Assembly: GCF_018130765.1 (NCBI RefSeq)
Contig: NZ_JAFCJZ010000014.1
Coordinates: forward strand, 173,393-237,392
Length of the DNA stretch: 64,000 nucleotides
From: Bradyrhizobium iriomotense
GTDB lineage: Bacteria; Pseudomonadota; Alphaproteobacteria; Rhizobiales; Xanthobacteraceae
Direction: 5' to 3'
The notes under the pieces are model-generated. The model was given only the letters and a program-made list of their open reading frames with translations, had not been told where the DNA came from and ran no database searches. Each line of letters starts with the position of its first letter. Position 1 is the first letter of the stretch. This document shows positions 32,618-40,930 of the stretch, piece after piece. The translations under genes were made by a program, and so were the position numbers.

Positions 32618-33601
32618 CTAGCTCGCCTTGCCGACATGCCACGCGGCGAGCACGGCCTTCTCCTCATCCTCTGTCAGCCCGACGACAGGTCCCTTGCTGC
32701 TGCGGAGCCAGGCGCGCGTATCGCGCGCGGTGACCGCCGGCGGTCGCGCGGTCAGCCCGGCCTCGCGCGCCGGCGAGGTGTCGCGCGCCATGAAGCCGGC
32801 GAAATCGGGCAGGGGCAGCCACATCGGCAGCGACCGCGGGCCGGTCCAGCGCCGGACGTCGTGCGCTTCAAGGAAGGTGCGATCGATCCAGGTGAATTTG
32901 CAGGATGGGTTCAGGGCGGATGCGCACTCGGCCAGAACTTCGCCGCGCGTGCGAACCGGTCCGATGCCGTCATAGATGCCGGTGAGGCCGACCTCCGCCG
33001 CATGCACGATCCATTGCGCGAGATCGCGCACGTCGATGAACTGGATGGCGTCGTCGGGCGATCCCGGTGCCAGCACCTCGCCGCCGCGCACCAGTCGCGC
33101 CGGCCAGCACGAAAACCGTCCCGTCGGATCCTCCGGCCCGACGATCAGCCCGGCCCGGCAGATGAAGGCGTCTTTGCCGACCGTCTGTTCGCAGGCGACC
33201 TTGGCGGCGCCATAGATGGCGTCGGTGCTGTGCTCGATATCCACTGTTGCGGCCTCGCGCAGCGACGCCGTGTCGGCGCGCTGCCCGGGCGTGCGATTGT
33301 CCGCATAGACGCTGACGGTCGAGACGAAGGTCCAGTGCACGCCCGGTCGCTTCAGCGCCGCCACCGCGCGGCGGACCTGACCGGGATGACGCGAGACATC
33401 GACTACCGCATCGAACGTCCCGCCCGCAAGCGGCGCAAGCCCGTCAACAGTGTCGCGGTCGATCATCACGAAGCGGGCCCCCGCCGCGATCGGTCCCGCG
33501 AGGCCGCGGGCCGCGCAAGTCACGTCGTGCCCGGCCGCACAGGCATGGGTGGCGATCGCGCGCCCAAGAAACTGGCTGCCGCCGAGGATTAGCAGGCGCA
33601 T
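32618..33601 (-). CDS. NAD-dependent epimerase/dehydratase-like protein
   Basis: The 327-residue protein begins MRLLILGGSQFLGRAIATHA, a Rossmann dinucleotide-binding motif, and continues as an extended short-chain dehydrogenase-like fold. The segment DAIYGAAKVACEQ has the Y-x3-K pair expected of a catalytic site. The C-terminal part is of the nucleoside-diphosphate-sugar epimerase or reductase type. The substrate is unknown. The gene stands alone between the beta-propeller gene (188-base gap) and a secreted protein gene, all on the minus strand. Confidence 0.82.
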   Translation of the reverse strand: MRLLILGGSQFLGRAIATHACAAGHDVTCAARGLAGPIAAGARFVMIDRDTVDGLAPLAGGTFDAVVDVSRHPGQVRRAVAALKRPGVHWTFVSTVSVYADNRTPGQRADTASLREAATVDIEHSTDAIYGAAKVACEQTVGKDAFICRAGLIVGPEDPTGRFSCWPARLVRGGEVLAPGSPDDAIQFIDVRDLAQWIVHAAEVGLTGIYDGIGPVRTRGEVLAECASALNPSCKFTWIDRTFLEAHDVRRWTGPRSLPMWLPLPDFAGFMARDTSPAREAGLTARPPAVTARDTRAWLRSSKGPVVGLTEDEEKAVLAAWHVGKAS

Positions 33602-33693
33602 GAGATGGCCGATGGCATCGTGGCGCTTCCTTCCCTATGACGAGGGAGTGGGAGGGAGCCTACGACGTCCAGTTGCAGTTGCAAACCGCTTCC

Positions 33694-34767
33694 TCAGCGC
33701 GGCTTGATCTCTGCATATTTCGCCATGGCCTTCTCGAACTTCCGGTTGAACAGCCACATCGCCGCGAGGATTTCGCGGAAGCTTGCCGAGGAGCGGGCCC
33801 GGTCGGCCTGTCCGAAGGCGAAAATGCTGTTGTTGCGCAGGTGCTTCATGATGGTGGGGCTGGACACCCTGTAGTTCAGGAGGTCGTCCGATTTGAGCGC
33901 GGACCTTGTCGGGGTCGGCACGATCTGGATCAGCTCGAACAGCTTCATCTGGTCGATCGGATCAGGGAGCGTCTTCACGATTGCCGGGATCTCCCGGAAG
34001 ATGTCCGCATGCGCGTTCATCAGGCCGTCGCGCACATTGGTCCAGTGGTTGAAGCGGTGATCGGTGCCGCGGGCGCGCGCCTCTTCCTTGTCGTCACGCG
34101 CGTTCAGCTCGGGATCGATCGCTGCGATCTCGCCCTTGATCGCTTCCCATTTCCTGCGGCCGTTGCGGTCCTCGGAGGGGCCGGTCTGGAAGCTGCCCAT
34201 ATAGGTGTTCGAGCGCCCATTGCGGACATTCTGCTTGCCGTTGGTCTCGGCGAAGAATAGCCCGAGGCTGATTCGCCCGGCAGCTTCGGCGTGACCAGGT
34301 GCAAGCCCCTTGGCACGCGCGATCGCGGCCGCGAGATCGACGACGTCCTTGAACGGCGTCGCCGAGTTCTGCGCACTGGCCGGTGGCGCCTCCATGATGT
34401 CGAACAGCTTTCCGTATTCGTCGACCAGCGGCTCGATATCGGCGTCGAAATAGGCCGGCGGGATCTCGAACTTGTTGGGCTTGCCGATCCGCGACGGCAT
34501 GGCATCCGTAAGATCCTTGTAGCTGCTGATCACCGCGACGCGCGCGAGATAGAGCGCCTGTCCCGGCAGGTTCGGCAGCGGCTCCTTCGCCTCGATCTGG
34601 CGCCGCCTCTCGGCGAGGATCGATTTGAAATCGCCGAGCGCGCGCTCGTAGGCGGCGAGCGCCTCGGATTGCTTTGGCGTCGGCGCGCCGCCCTGTGCAA
34701 CGGCGGGCGTCGTGACGAAGAAGGCAATAGCTGCAAAGGCCGCGGCGGCAAGTCGTCTCGATCCCAT
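33694..34767 (-). CDS. Secreted protein of unknown function with a lysozyme-like motif
   Basis: I do not recognise this 357-residue protein. It has a signal peptide (cleaved about PAVA-QG, residue 24-25), then mostly helical sequence. One segment, LGLFFAETNGKQN (glutamate E174) followed by NTYMGSFQTG (187-196), resembles the catalytic glutamate and the GxMQ-type stretch of soluble lytic transglycosylases. This suggests, but does not show, a peptidoglycan-active fold. I chose MGSRRLAAAA as the start because it gives a proper signal peptide; the frame is open for 14 more codons upstream. Confidence 0.65.
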   Translation of the reverse strand: MGSRRLAAAAFAAIAFFVTTPAVAQGGAPTPKQSEALAAYERALGDFKSILAERRRQIEAKEPLPNLPGQALYLARVAVISSYKDLTDAMPSRIGKPNKFEIPPAYFDADIEPLVDEYGKLFDIMEAPPASAQNSATPFKDVVDLAAAIARAKGLAPGHAEAAGRISLGLFFAETNGKQNVRNGRSNTYMGSFQTGPSEDRNGRRKWEAIKGEIAAIDPELNARDDKEEARARGTDHRFNHWTNVRDGLMNAHADIFREIPAIVKTLPDPIDQMKLFELIQIVPTPTRSALKSDDLLNYRVSSPTIMKHLRNNSIFAFGQADRARSSASFREILAAMWLFNRKFEKAMAKYAEIKPR

Positions 34768-34836
34768 GGCGGTTCCCGTCGATTCGATGGCCAGGGAGAT
34801 CGTAAGCATCAGACGCGCGCAGCCGCAATTCTCCTC

Positions 34837-36327
34837 TCACGCCGCCCGGTAGTCCGGCGCCGTCGTCAGGAACTTGGCATAGGCATCCGCGTCAGGCGGC
34901 TGGAAGCGGCCTTTGAGCCCGCCGCGCTTCCAGTTCTTTGCGCCGATATCGGCCATCAGCTCGTCGAAATGGCGGTAGTGATAGGGCGCAACGCAGAGGC
35001 CGCCGTAGACGCCCGCGGCGGGCCGCTCGACGCGCTTGAAGTGCAGCATCATCTCGATGTTGTCGCGCATCGCCTGCGTCGTCGGTTGGTTCGCGAGCTG
35101 GCCGTCGGCGTAGCGCACCAGCCAGTTGGCCGCGAGATCGGCGCAGAGCACGGTGCAGAACGACGAGTTGAAGCCGACGAAGCCGAGCTCCGGCAGGTCA
35201 GGGTTGGCGATCAGGCGATAGAGCCGGTACTGCCCGTCCGCATCGACCAGCCTCTGCCGATAGGCCTCGGGCAGGAACGGCACGCCGAGCTTGTAGCCGA
35301 TCGCGAGCACCGCGACATCGGCACCAATGCGCTCGCCGCCGCTCATCACGATGCTGTCGCCTTCATAATGATCGAACGTGCCGAACACCGCCTTGATGCG
35401 GCCATCGGCGACCATCGGATAGAAGTCCGGCGTTGCGATCGGCACCGAGCAGTTGACGCCGTCCTCGATCCGCTCCGTCGGCACCATCTTGCACTGCTTG
35501 AGCTTGAGCTGCGCCTTCAACAGGCTCTCCAGCCCGCGCCAGTTTGCCCAGACCAGCGGCGCGGCGATGCGATGCGCGAGCCTTGCCATCGCGCTGGCGC
35601 CCCAGCCCGGAAACATCTCCTCCTGTGCGCGGATGTAGAGGATGCGCTTGAAGTTCACGAGCCCGCCGATGAAATAGGGGATGCGCCAGACTGGCTCGCG
35701 CATCACGATGGTGACCTCGCGTGCGCCTGACCTCACCGCGTTCACGGCGATGTCGGTGGCCGATTTCGAGCCGCCGAGCACGACGACGCGGCGGCCTTTT
35801 GCCAGCGCAGGATCGCCGTATTTCGACGAATGCAGGATCTGGCCGCCCTGCGCCAGAAAACCGTCCTCGCCCGGACAATGCAGCTCGCGCGGCTCGTTGA
35901 ACTGCCCGGTGCAGACCGCGACGAAATCGAAATCTTCGTTCGTCGTAGCGCCGTCCTGGTTCGATAACGCCAGCGTCCAGCCCGGTCTGCCGTCGGCACG
36001 CCGCGCCATGCCGGCGACCTCGGTGTCGAGGCGCAACATGCGGTCGAGGCCAAAGCCCTTCGCATAGTCGGCGAGATAGGCGTGGACCTGCGGCCCGGTC
36101 GGCCATTCCGGATAGGCGTCCGGCATCGCGCGATCGGTGTAGCGGTAGAGATCCTTCGGGCTCTGGGTCTGCACGTCAGGATAGGAGCGCGCCGGCTCCC
36201 AGACGCCGCCAAGATCGCCGCTGCGCTCGACGATGGTGACGCGGTGGCCGCGGGCGGCGAACGCCTTTGCGGCGGCAAGGCCGGAGACGCCGGCGCCGAT
36301 CACGCAGACATGTTTTGGGCTGACCAT
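34837..36327 (-). CDS. Flavin-containing monooxygenase-like protein
   Basis: The 496-residue protein has an FAD site (CVIGAGVSGLAAAKAF, about 8-23), an FMO-type fingerprint region (ILHSSKYGDP) and an NADPH site (VVVLGGSKSATDIAVNA). It probably inserts oxygen into a soft nucleophile or a ketone using NADPH and O2; the substrate is unknown. The cupin gene lies 106 bases upstream on the same strand, and an AraC regulator is divergent beyond that, so the two enzymes may form one inducible unit. Confidence 0.85.
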   Translation of the reverse strand: MVSPKHVCVIGAGVSGLAAAKAFAARGHRVTIVERSGDLGGVWEPARSYPDVQTQSPKDLYRYTDRAMPDAYPEWPTGPQVHAYLADYAKGFGLDRMLRLDTEVAGMARRADGRPGWTLALSNQDGATTNEDFDFVAVCTGQFNEPRELHCPGEDGFLAQGGQILHSSKYGDPALAKGRRVVVLGGSKSATDIAVNAVRSGAREVTIVMREPVWRIPYFIGGLVNFKRILYIRAQEEMFPGWGASAMARLAHRIAAPLVWANWRGLESLLKAQLKLKQCKMVPTERIEDGVNCSVPIATPDFYPMVADGRIKAVFGTFDHYEGDSIVMSGGERIGADVAVLAIGYKLGVPFLPEAYRQRLVDADGQYRLYRLIANPDLPELGFVGFNSSFCTVLCADLAANWLVRYADGQLANQPTTQAMRDNIEMMLHFKRVERPAAGVYGGLCVAPYHYRHFDELMADIGAKNWKRGGLKGRFQPPDADAYAKFLTTAPDYRAA

Positions 36328-36433
36328 GGGGTTGCTCGCAATCGATGTGTTTCGCGCATGCGGTCACGTTCGGCCGCAAGGCGCGGCCGTCAGTGCCTGC
36401 AAGCAGATGAAAGTGGACGAAGGAGGCTGCCGC

Positions 36434-36883
36434 CTAGTCGTTGGCCTCGGGCGGCAGGAAGTCGACCTCGTGCAGTGCCGAGATGCGCACGACCTCGGCG
36501 GGGTCAGTCAGATTGTGCAGCTGGTTGAACAGCGCCTCCAGCTTCTGCATCGGCGAGACCCAGAACAGCGCGCGGCACGGCTTGTCGGACTTGTTGAAGT
36601 ATCCGTGCGGAATGCCGCGCGGCATGCGCACGAGGTCGCCGGCGTGGGCCTTGACCCATTGGCCGTCGAGCTTGAGGTCGAGCGTGCCTTCCTGCACCAG
36701 GATGAACTCGTCCTGGGTCGGATGGATGTGCACCGGCACGAACTGGCCGGGATCGCTGTTGGTTTCGAACGCGAAGGTGGAATCGGTGACGGCCTTGGGG
36801 AAATAGACCTGGCCAAGAATGTTCCAGCTCTTGCCGCCATAGCCCGTGCCGTTCGCGGTAATGCCCTTTTCGAGTGCAGTCAT
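36434..36883 (-). CDS. Cupin domain protein
   Basis: The 149-residue single-domain cupin shows both metal-binding motifs: VPVHIHPTQDEFILVQEG (HxH and a glutamate) and MPRGIPHGYFN (histidine). It should bind a metal ion and could be a small dioxygenase, isomerase or binding protein. It lies between the flavin monooxygenase gene, read in the same direction, and a divergent AraC regulator gene 188 bases away. A good ribosome binding site (AGGAG) precedes the ATG. Confidence 0.85.
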   Translation of the reverse strand: MTALEKGITANGTGYGGKSWNILGQVYFPKAVTDSTFAFETNSDPGQFVPVHIHPTQDEFILVQEGTLDLKLDGQWVKAHAGDLVRMPRGIPHGYFNKSDKPCRALFWVSPMQKLEALFNQLHNLTDPAEVVRISALHEVDFLPPEAND

Positions 36884-37071
36884 GGCTTGCTCCTGATGGA
36901 TTCCGGCGGGGAGGGAGCTTCCGCCCGCGATGGGCCGCCTGTCTATCCGCTAAACGAATCCGGATGCGGCTATTGCCCTGCAGCACGACGATTTTGCGGG
37001 TGCGGCCCTTTTCGCGTCGGGGGAACTATTATAGGCTTAAAGCAATTCCGTGACGCGAAGCGTGGTCGACG

Positions 37072-38097
37072 ATGTCCGCAGCCGTGCTGGAGGTGAGCGC
37101 AAGGGCGTCTGCAGCCGAACGGCTTGCGGATTTCGCCCGCGTCACCACCGACGATGTCGACGAAGCGGCCGAGCAGATCGGGCGCATCTTCTGCCCGCAC
37201 GATCTCACACCGTCACGGCTGCGCGCCTCCGGGTTCTCCGCCCGGCACAATTGCGCGGCATTCGCAGGGTTTTCCATCAACTACGTCGCCTATGGCGGAT
37301 CGGTCAGTATCGATCCCGGCTGCCTCGAGCGCTTCTTCCTGGTGCAGGTCCCGCTCACGGGCTCGGCCCGCATACGTGCCGGCGCCGGCGAGCTCGACGC
37401 CGTGCCGGGCCGGACCGCCTCGCTGCTGTCGCCGACCATCCCGACCCGGATGGTGTGGAGCGACTGCGCGCAGGCGATCCTGCTGCTCGACCGCCGCATG
37501 GTCGAGCAGCGCGCCGCGGCGCTGTCGGGCAGGGCGGCTGACGCGGTCGAGTTCGATGCTGCGATCGACCTGGACGCGCCGTCCGGGCGCCGCCTGCAAG
37601 CCAGCCTTGCCGAGCTGATGCTGATAGCCGAACGCCTCGGGCCGTCCGGCAGGCTGTCACCGGTCGCAATGGCGGATTGGCGCGAGGCGCTGCTCGATCA
37701 CCTCCTCAACGGCCAGCGGCATGGCCTGTCGGATGCGATCCGGACGTTCTCGGGGCAAGCCGAGCGTCTGCCACGCGCGCTCCGCGCCGCGCGCGACCAT
37801 CTTGCGGACAATGCCGGCGAGCCGCTCGACCTCGTGCAGCTTGCCCGCGCCTCCGGCATCGGCATCCGCGCGCTCCAGCTCGGCTTCCGCCGTCACTTCG
37901 GCGTCTCGATCTCACAGATGCTGCTCGACATGCGCCTTGCCGGCCTGCATGCGCGTCTTGCGCAATCCGCACCCGATGCCTCCATCACCGAGATCGCCTT
38001 CGATCTCGGCTTCACCCATCTCGGCCGCATGGCCGGCGCCTACCGCGAAAAATTCGGCGAGACGCCGTCGGCGACGCTGCGGCGAAGGATGAGCTAG
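37072..38097 (+). CDS. AraC-family regulator with AraC-binding-like domain
   Basis: The 341-residue protein has an N-terminal ligand-sensing domain (about 30-200, with FFLVQVPLTGSARI) of the AraC_binding_2 type. The C-terminal double helix-turn-helix (about 235-340) contains LARASGIGIRALQLGFRRHFG and AFDLGFTHLGRMAGAYREKFG. It is divergent from the cupin-monooxygenase genes and probably regulates them. Members of this subgroup often control catabolic oxygenases. It is convergent with the hybrid kinase gene, 11 bases apart. Confidence 0.88.
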   Translation: MSAAVLEVSARASAAERLADFARVTTDDVDEAAEQIGRIFCPHDLTPSRLRASGFSARHNCAAFAGFSINYVAYGGSVSIDPGCLERFFLVQVPLTGSARIRAGAGELDAVPGRTASLLSPTIPTRMVWSDCAQAILLLDRRMVEQRAAALSGRAADAVEFDAAIDLDAPSGRRLQASLAELMLIAERLGPSGRLSPVAMADWREALLDHLLNGQRHGLSDAIRTFSGQAERLPRALRAARDHLADNAGEPLDLVQLARASGIGIRALQLGFRRHFGVSISQMLLDMRLAGLHARLAQSAPDASITEIAFDLGFTHLGRMAGAYREKFGETPSATLRRRMS

Positions 38098-38108
38098 GCC
38101 CGAGGCGG

Positions 38109-39953
38109 CTACTTTCGCGATCGCGTGGTGCCGCTGTCTTCAGCCGTCTGCCTGCGCAAAAAGCCCTCGACGTCGGCCTGCACCGAGTATGGCGTCGGGA
38201 TCGCGTCGCCCGCGGAATCGACGGCGGTGTCGAGAGAGCGGCGCAGCATGCGCGCGAGCTCGGCCTTGCGGTACGGCTTCGTCAGCAGCGGTGCGCTCAT
38301 CGTGGCGCGGGCCTGCGTGTGCGAGTCATGGGCGTAGCCCGAGGTGAACAGCACTCTCAGCGACGGCCGCGCGGCCACCATCTGCTCGGCGAGCTCGCGC
38401 CCGTTGATGCCGCCCGCCATCACGATGTCGGTGAACAGCAGGTCGAACGCCTTGCCGTCCGCGGCGATGGCGAGCGCTTCGGTGGCGTTCGCGGCGGGGA
38501 TGACCTTGTAACCGAGGCTCTCAAGCTGCACCGTGACGTATTGGCGGACGTCGCGGTCGTCCTCGACGCAAAGGATGGTTTCCTGTCCGCCCACGATCTT
38601 GCGCTCGTCATAGCCGGCCGGGCGAAGCGTGCTGGTCTCGGCCTTCGGCAGGTAGATCTTGAATGTCGTGCCGCGGCCTTCATCGGAGGCGACCTTGATG
38701 CCGCCGCCGGACTGCTTGACGAAGCCGAACACCATGCTGAGCCCAAGCCCCGTGCCCTTGCCGACCTCCTTGGTCGAGAAGAACGGATCGAAGATGCGTT
38801 CGAGAATGGCCCGCGGAATGCCGGTGCCGTTGTCGGCGATCTCGATCTCGACATAGTCGCCGGCATAGCCGGCGCCGACCGCCACGGCCTCGCGGACGCC
38901 GAACACGACGTTGCGCGTCGTCAGCGTCAGCCTGCCGCCGCCCAGCATCGCGTCGCGGGCGTTGATGGCAAGGTTGAGCAGCGCCGAGCTCAATTGACCG
39001 CGATCGGCAAAGGCCAGCCAGACATTGGCGTCCAGCTTCGTCACGATCTCGATCTTCTTGTCGAAGGTCGCCAGCAGCAGCTTTGCCAGTTCCTCGAGCA
39101 GTTCGTTGACGTCGATCTCGGCCGGCTGGAGCGCCTGCTTGCGGGCAAAGGACAACAGGCTCGATGTCAGCGTAGCGCCGCGATCGGCAGCCTCGCTGAT
39201 CAGCTTGGTGATGGTCGCAAGCGGCGGATTGTCCTTCACGGCATCGGCGAGGATCTCGATCGTGCCGGTGATCACCGTGAGCATGTTGTTGAATTCGTGC
39301 GCGATGCCGCCGGTGAGCTGCCCGACCGCCTCCATCTTCTGGGCCTGGATCAGCTGCTCCTCGGCGGCGCGCTTCTGGGTGACGTCCTTGACGAAGGTGT
39401 TGATGATGGTGCGTTCGCCGAGGTGCAGCGCCGTGCTCGATGCCTCGATCAGGATCTCGTCGCCGTTCCGATGCAGCAGGCTCGCCTCGAAGCGGATGCC
39501 GATCGGCGTATCCGTCAGTTCGGGCAGCAGCCGCATCATGCGTTGCCGGAAGCCGTCGCGGAGCGGCGCGGCGATGAGGAGGTCGACGACGTCGGCGCCG
39601 AGCGCCTCCTGTCGCGACCACCCGGTCAGGGCTTCGGCCTGGAAGCTCCACTCCAGGACGATGCCGCGCTCATCGGTCTGCACAAAGGCGTCGAGCGCGG
39701 TTTTGATGATGGCTTGCGTGATCTGCGCGCTCTCGGCGATGGCCTTCGCCTGATCGTGCTGCGTCGTCTCGATCGCAGGCAGGCACAGACGCGCGATCAG
39801 CGCCGCACTGGCGGCGCTTGCGAGCAGAGCAATGATCTGGGGCGTGCCGAAGCCACCGACGGCTCCGGTCACGGCATAGGAGGCGAGGAGGGCTGCGGCG
39901 GTCACGACGACCTGCACGGCCATCGCGAGTGTCAGAAGCCCCCTGAGTTTCAT
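38109..39953 (-). CDS. Hybrid sensor histidine kinase/response regulator
   Basis: The 614-residue protein has two N-terminal membrane helices (about 8-30 and 38-60), a PAS domain (about 78-195) and a histidine kinase dimerisation domain with phospho-acceptor H219 in GGIAHEFNN. An ATPase domain follows (N box NLAINARDAM, G1 box EIADNGTGIP, G2 box GKGTGLGLSM), then a C-terminal receiver domain (about 465-590, with ILCVEDDRDV and the acceptor aspartate in LLFTDIVM). It senses a signal near the membrane. No separate output regulator is adjacent. Confidence 0.93.
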   Translation of the reverse strand: MKLRGLLTLAMAVQVVVTAAALLASYAVTGAVGGFGTPQIIALLASAASAALIARLCLPAIETTQHDQAKAIAESAQITQAIIKTALDAFVQTDERGIVLEWSFQAEALTGWSRQEALGADVVDLLIAAPLRDGFRQRMMRLLPELTDTPIGIRFEASLLHRNGDEILIEASSTALHLGERTIINTFVKDVTQKRAAEEQLIQAQKMEAVGQLTGGIAHEFNNMLTVITGTIEILADAVKDNPPLATITKLISEAADRGATLTSSLLSFARKQALQPAEIDVNELLEELAKLLLATFDKKIEIVTKLDANVWLAFADRGQLSSALLNLAINARDAMLGGGRLTLTTRNVVFGVREAVAVGAGYAGDYVEIEIADNGTGIPRAILERIFDPFFSTKEVGKGTGLGLSMVFGFVKQSGGGIKVASDEGRGTTFKIYLPKAETSTLRPAGYDERKIVGGQETILCVEDDRDVRQYVTVQLESLGYKVIPAANATEALAIAADGKAFDLLFTDIVMAGGINGRELAEQMVAARPSLRVLFTSGYAHDSHTQARATMSAPLLTKPYRKAELARMLRRSLDTAVDSAGDAIPTPYSVQADVEGFLRRQTAEDSGTTRSRK

Positions 39954-40080
39954 GTCTCACACCAAAGACGTCAGCCGCGCATGTCGACGAGCCCGGCATC
40001 ATGTGAGCTACAGACTGCCCGGCTCTCCGTCGATGGTCAATTTGCGGCTCCGAAAGGCCGCCGGGAACAGGGAATATGCT

Positions 40081-40713
40081 TCAACCTGGCGGCGAATCGG
40101 TCTGGCGCAGCGTCGTCACCCAGATGGCGCGCGCCACCTGCTGGGTCGGGTTGTCGAACATGTGCGGCACGATGCTCGGAAAGCGGAAGCTGTCGCCGGC
40201 CTCGAGCAGATGGGCCTGGTTGTCGAGCCACAGCCGCAGGCTGCCCGACAGGATGTAGCCCGCCTTCTCGCCGGTGTGCTGGAGGAAGTCGGTGCCCGAG
40301 GACGCCCCGGGATTGAGCGTGAGCTCGTAGAGCTCGAGCTGGCCCTTGCCGTCAGGGGTGAGGGCTTCCTTGACGACGCCGCTGGCGGTGAGCCGCAGCA
40401 GGCGCCGGTTGTTCTTGCGCACGATGTAGCGCTGCACGTCGCTGGGATCGCTGGTCTCGAAGAAGTAGGAGATCGGCACGTCGAGCGCGATGCTGAGCAG
40501 GCGCAGGGTGCGGATCGACGGCATGGCGCGCGCGCGCTCGAGCTGGCTGATCATGCCGTTGGAGAGGCCGGTCTTGTTGGCGACGTCCTGGATCGAGAGC
40601 CCGGCGCGCTGACGCAGCAGCCGCACGGTCTCGCCGAGGCGCTGGTCGACCGCATCGTCGGCCTCGATCGCCGGGGCGTCCTTGGTGCCGTTCGTATCGC
40701 CGCGACCATCCAT
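40081..40713 (-). CDS. XRE-cupin transcriptional regulator
   Basis: The 210-residue protein has an N-terminal helix-turn-helix (about 25-85, with LSIQDVANKTGLSNGMISQL) and a C-terminal cupin sensor domain (about 125-205, with HTGEKAGYILSGSLRLWLDN). Regulators of this type commonly control amine, amino-acid or polyamine catabolism genes. It is divergent from the peptide-type ABC transporter operon across about 217 bases and is the most likely regulator of that operon. A TTGACA hexamer at 40801-40806 lies in the shared control region. Confidence 0.88.
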   Translation of the reverse strand: MDGRGDTNGTKDAPAIEADDAVDQRLGETVRLLRQRAGLSIQDVANKTGLSNGMISQLERARAMPSIRTLRLLSIALDVPISYFFETSDPSDVQRYIVRKNNRRLLRLTASGVVKEALTPDGKGQLELYELTLNPGASSGTDFLQHTGEKAGYILSGSLRLWLDNQAHLLEAGDSFRFPSIVPHMFDNPTQQVARAIWVTTLRQTDSPPG

Positions 40714-40930
40714 GTCGCTCTCCCATGCATCGTCTCACCCCGGACCGGATCGATCTGGGGTTCAGCCACAGTGAAAAGTTTGCGCATCCTAGCAATGTGA
40801 TTGACAGCTGTATTTAGTCATGATGAACTTTTGATCGAAAAATTTAGAAGCACTAAAGCCCACTCCTTGTCCCTTGCCGGGGTCTCGGGGGCGCGGGAGA
40901 CGGTGCCGCGTGCGACAAGGAGAGTGGGTC

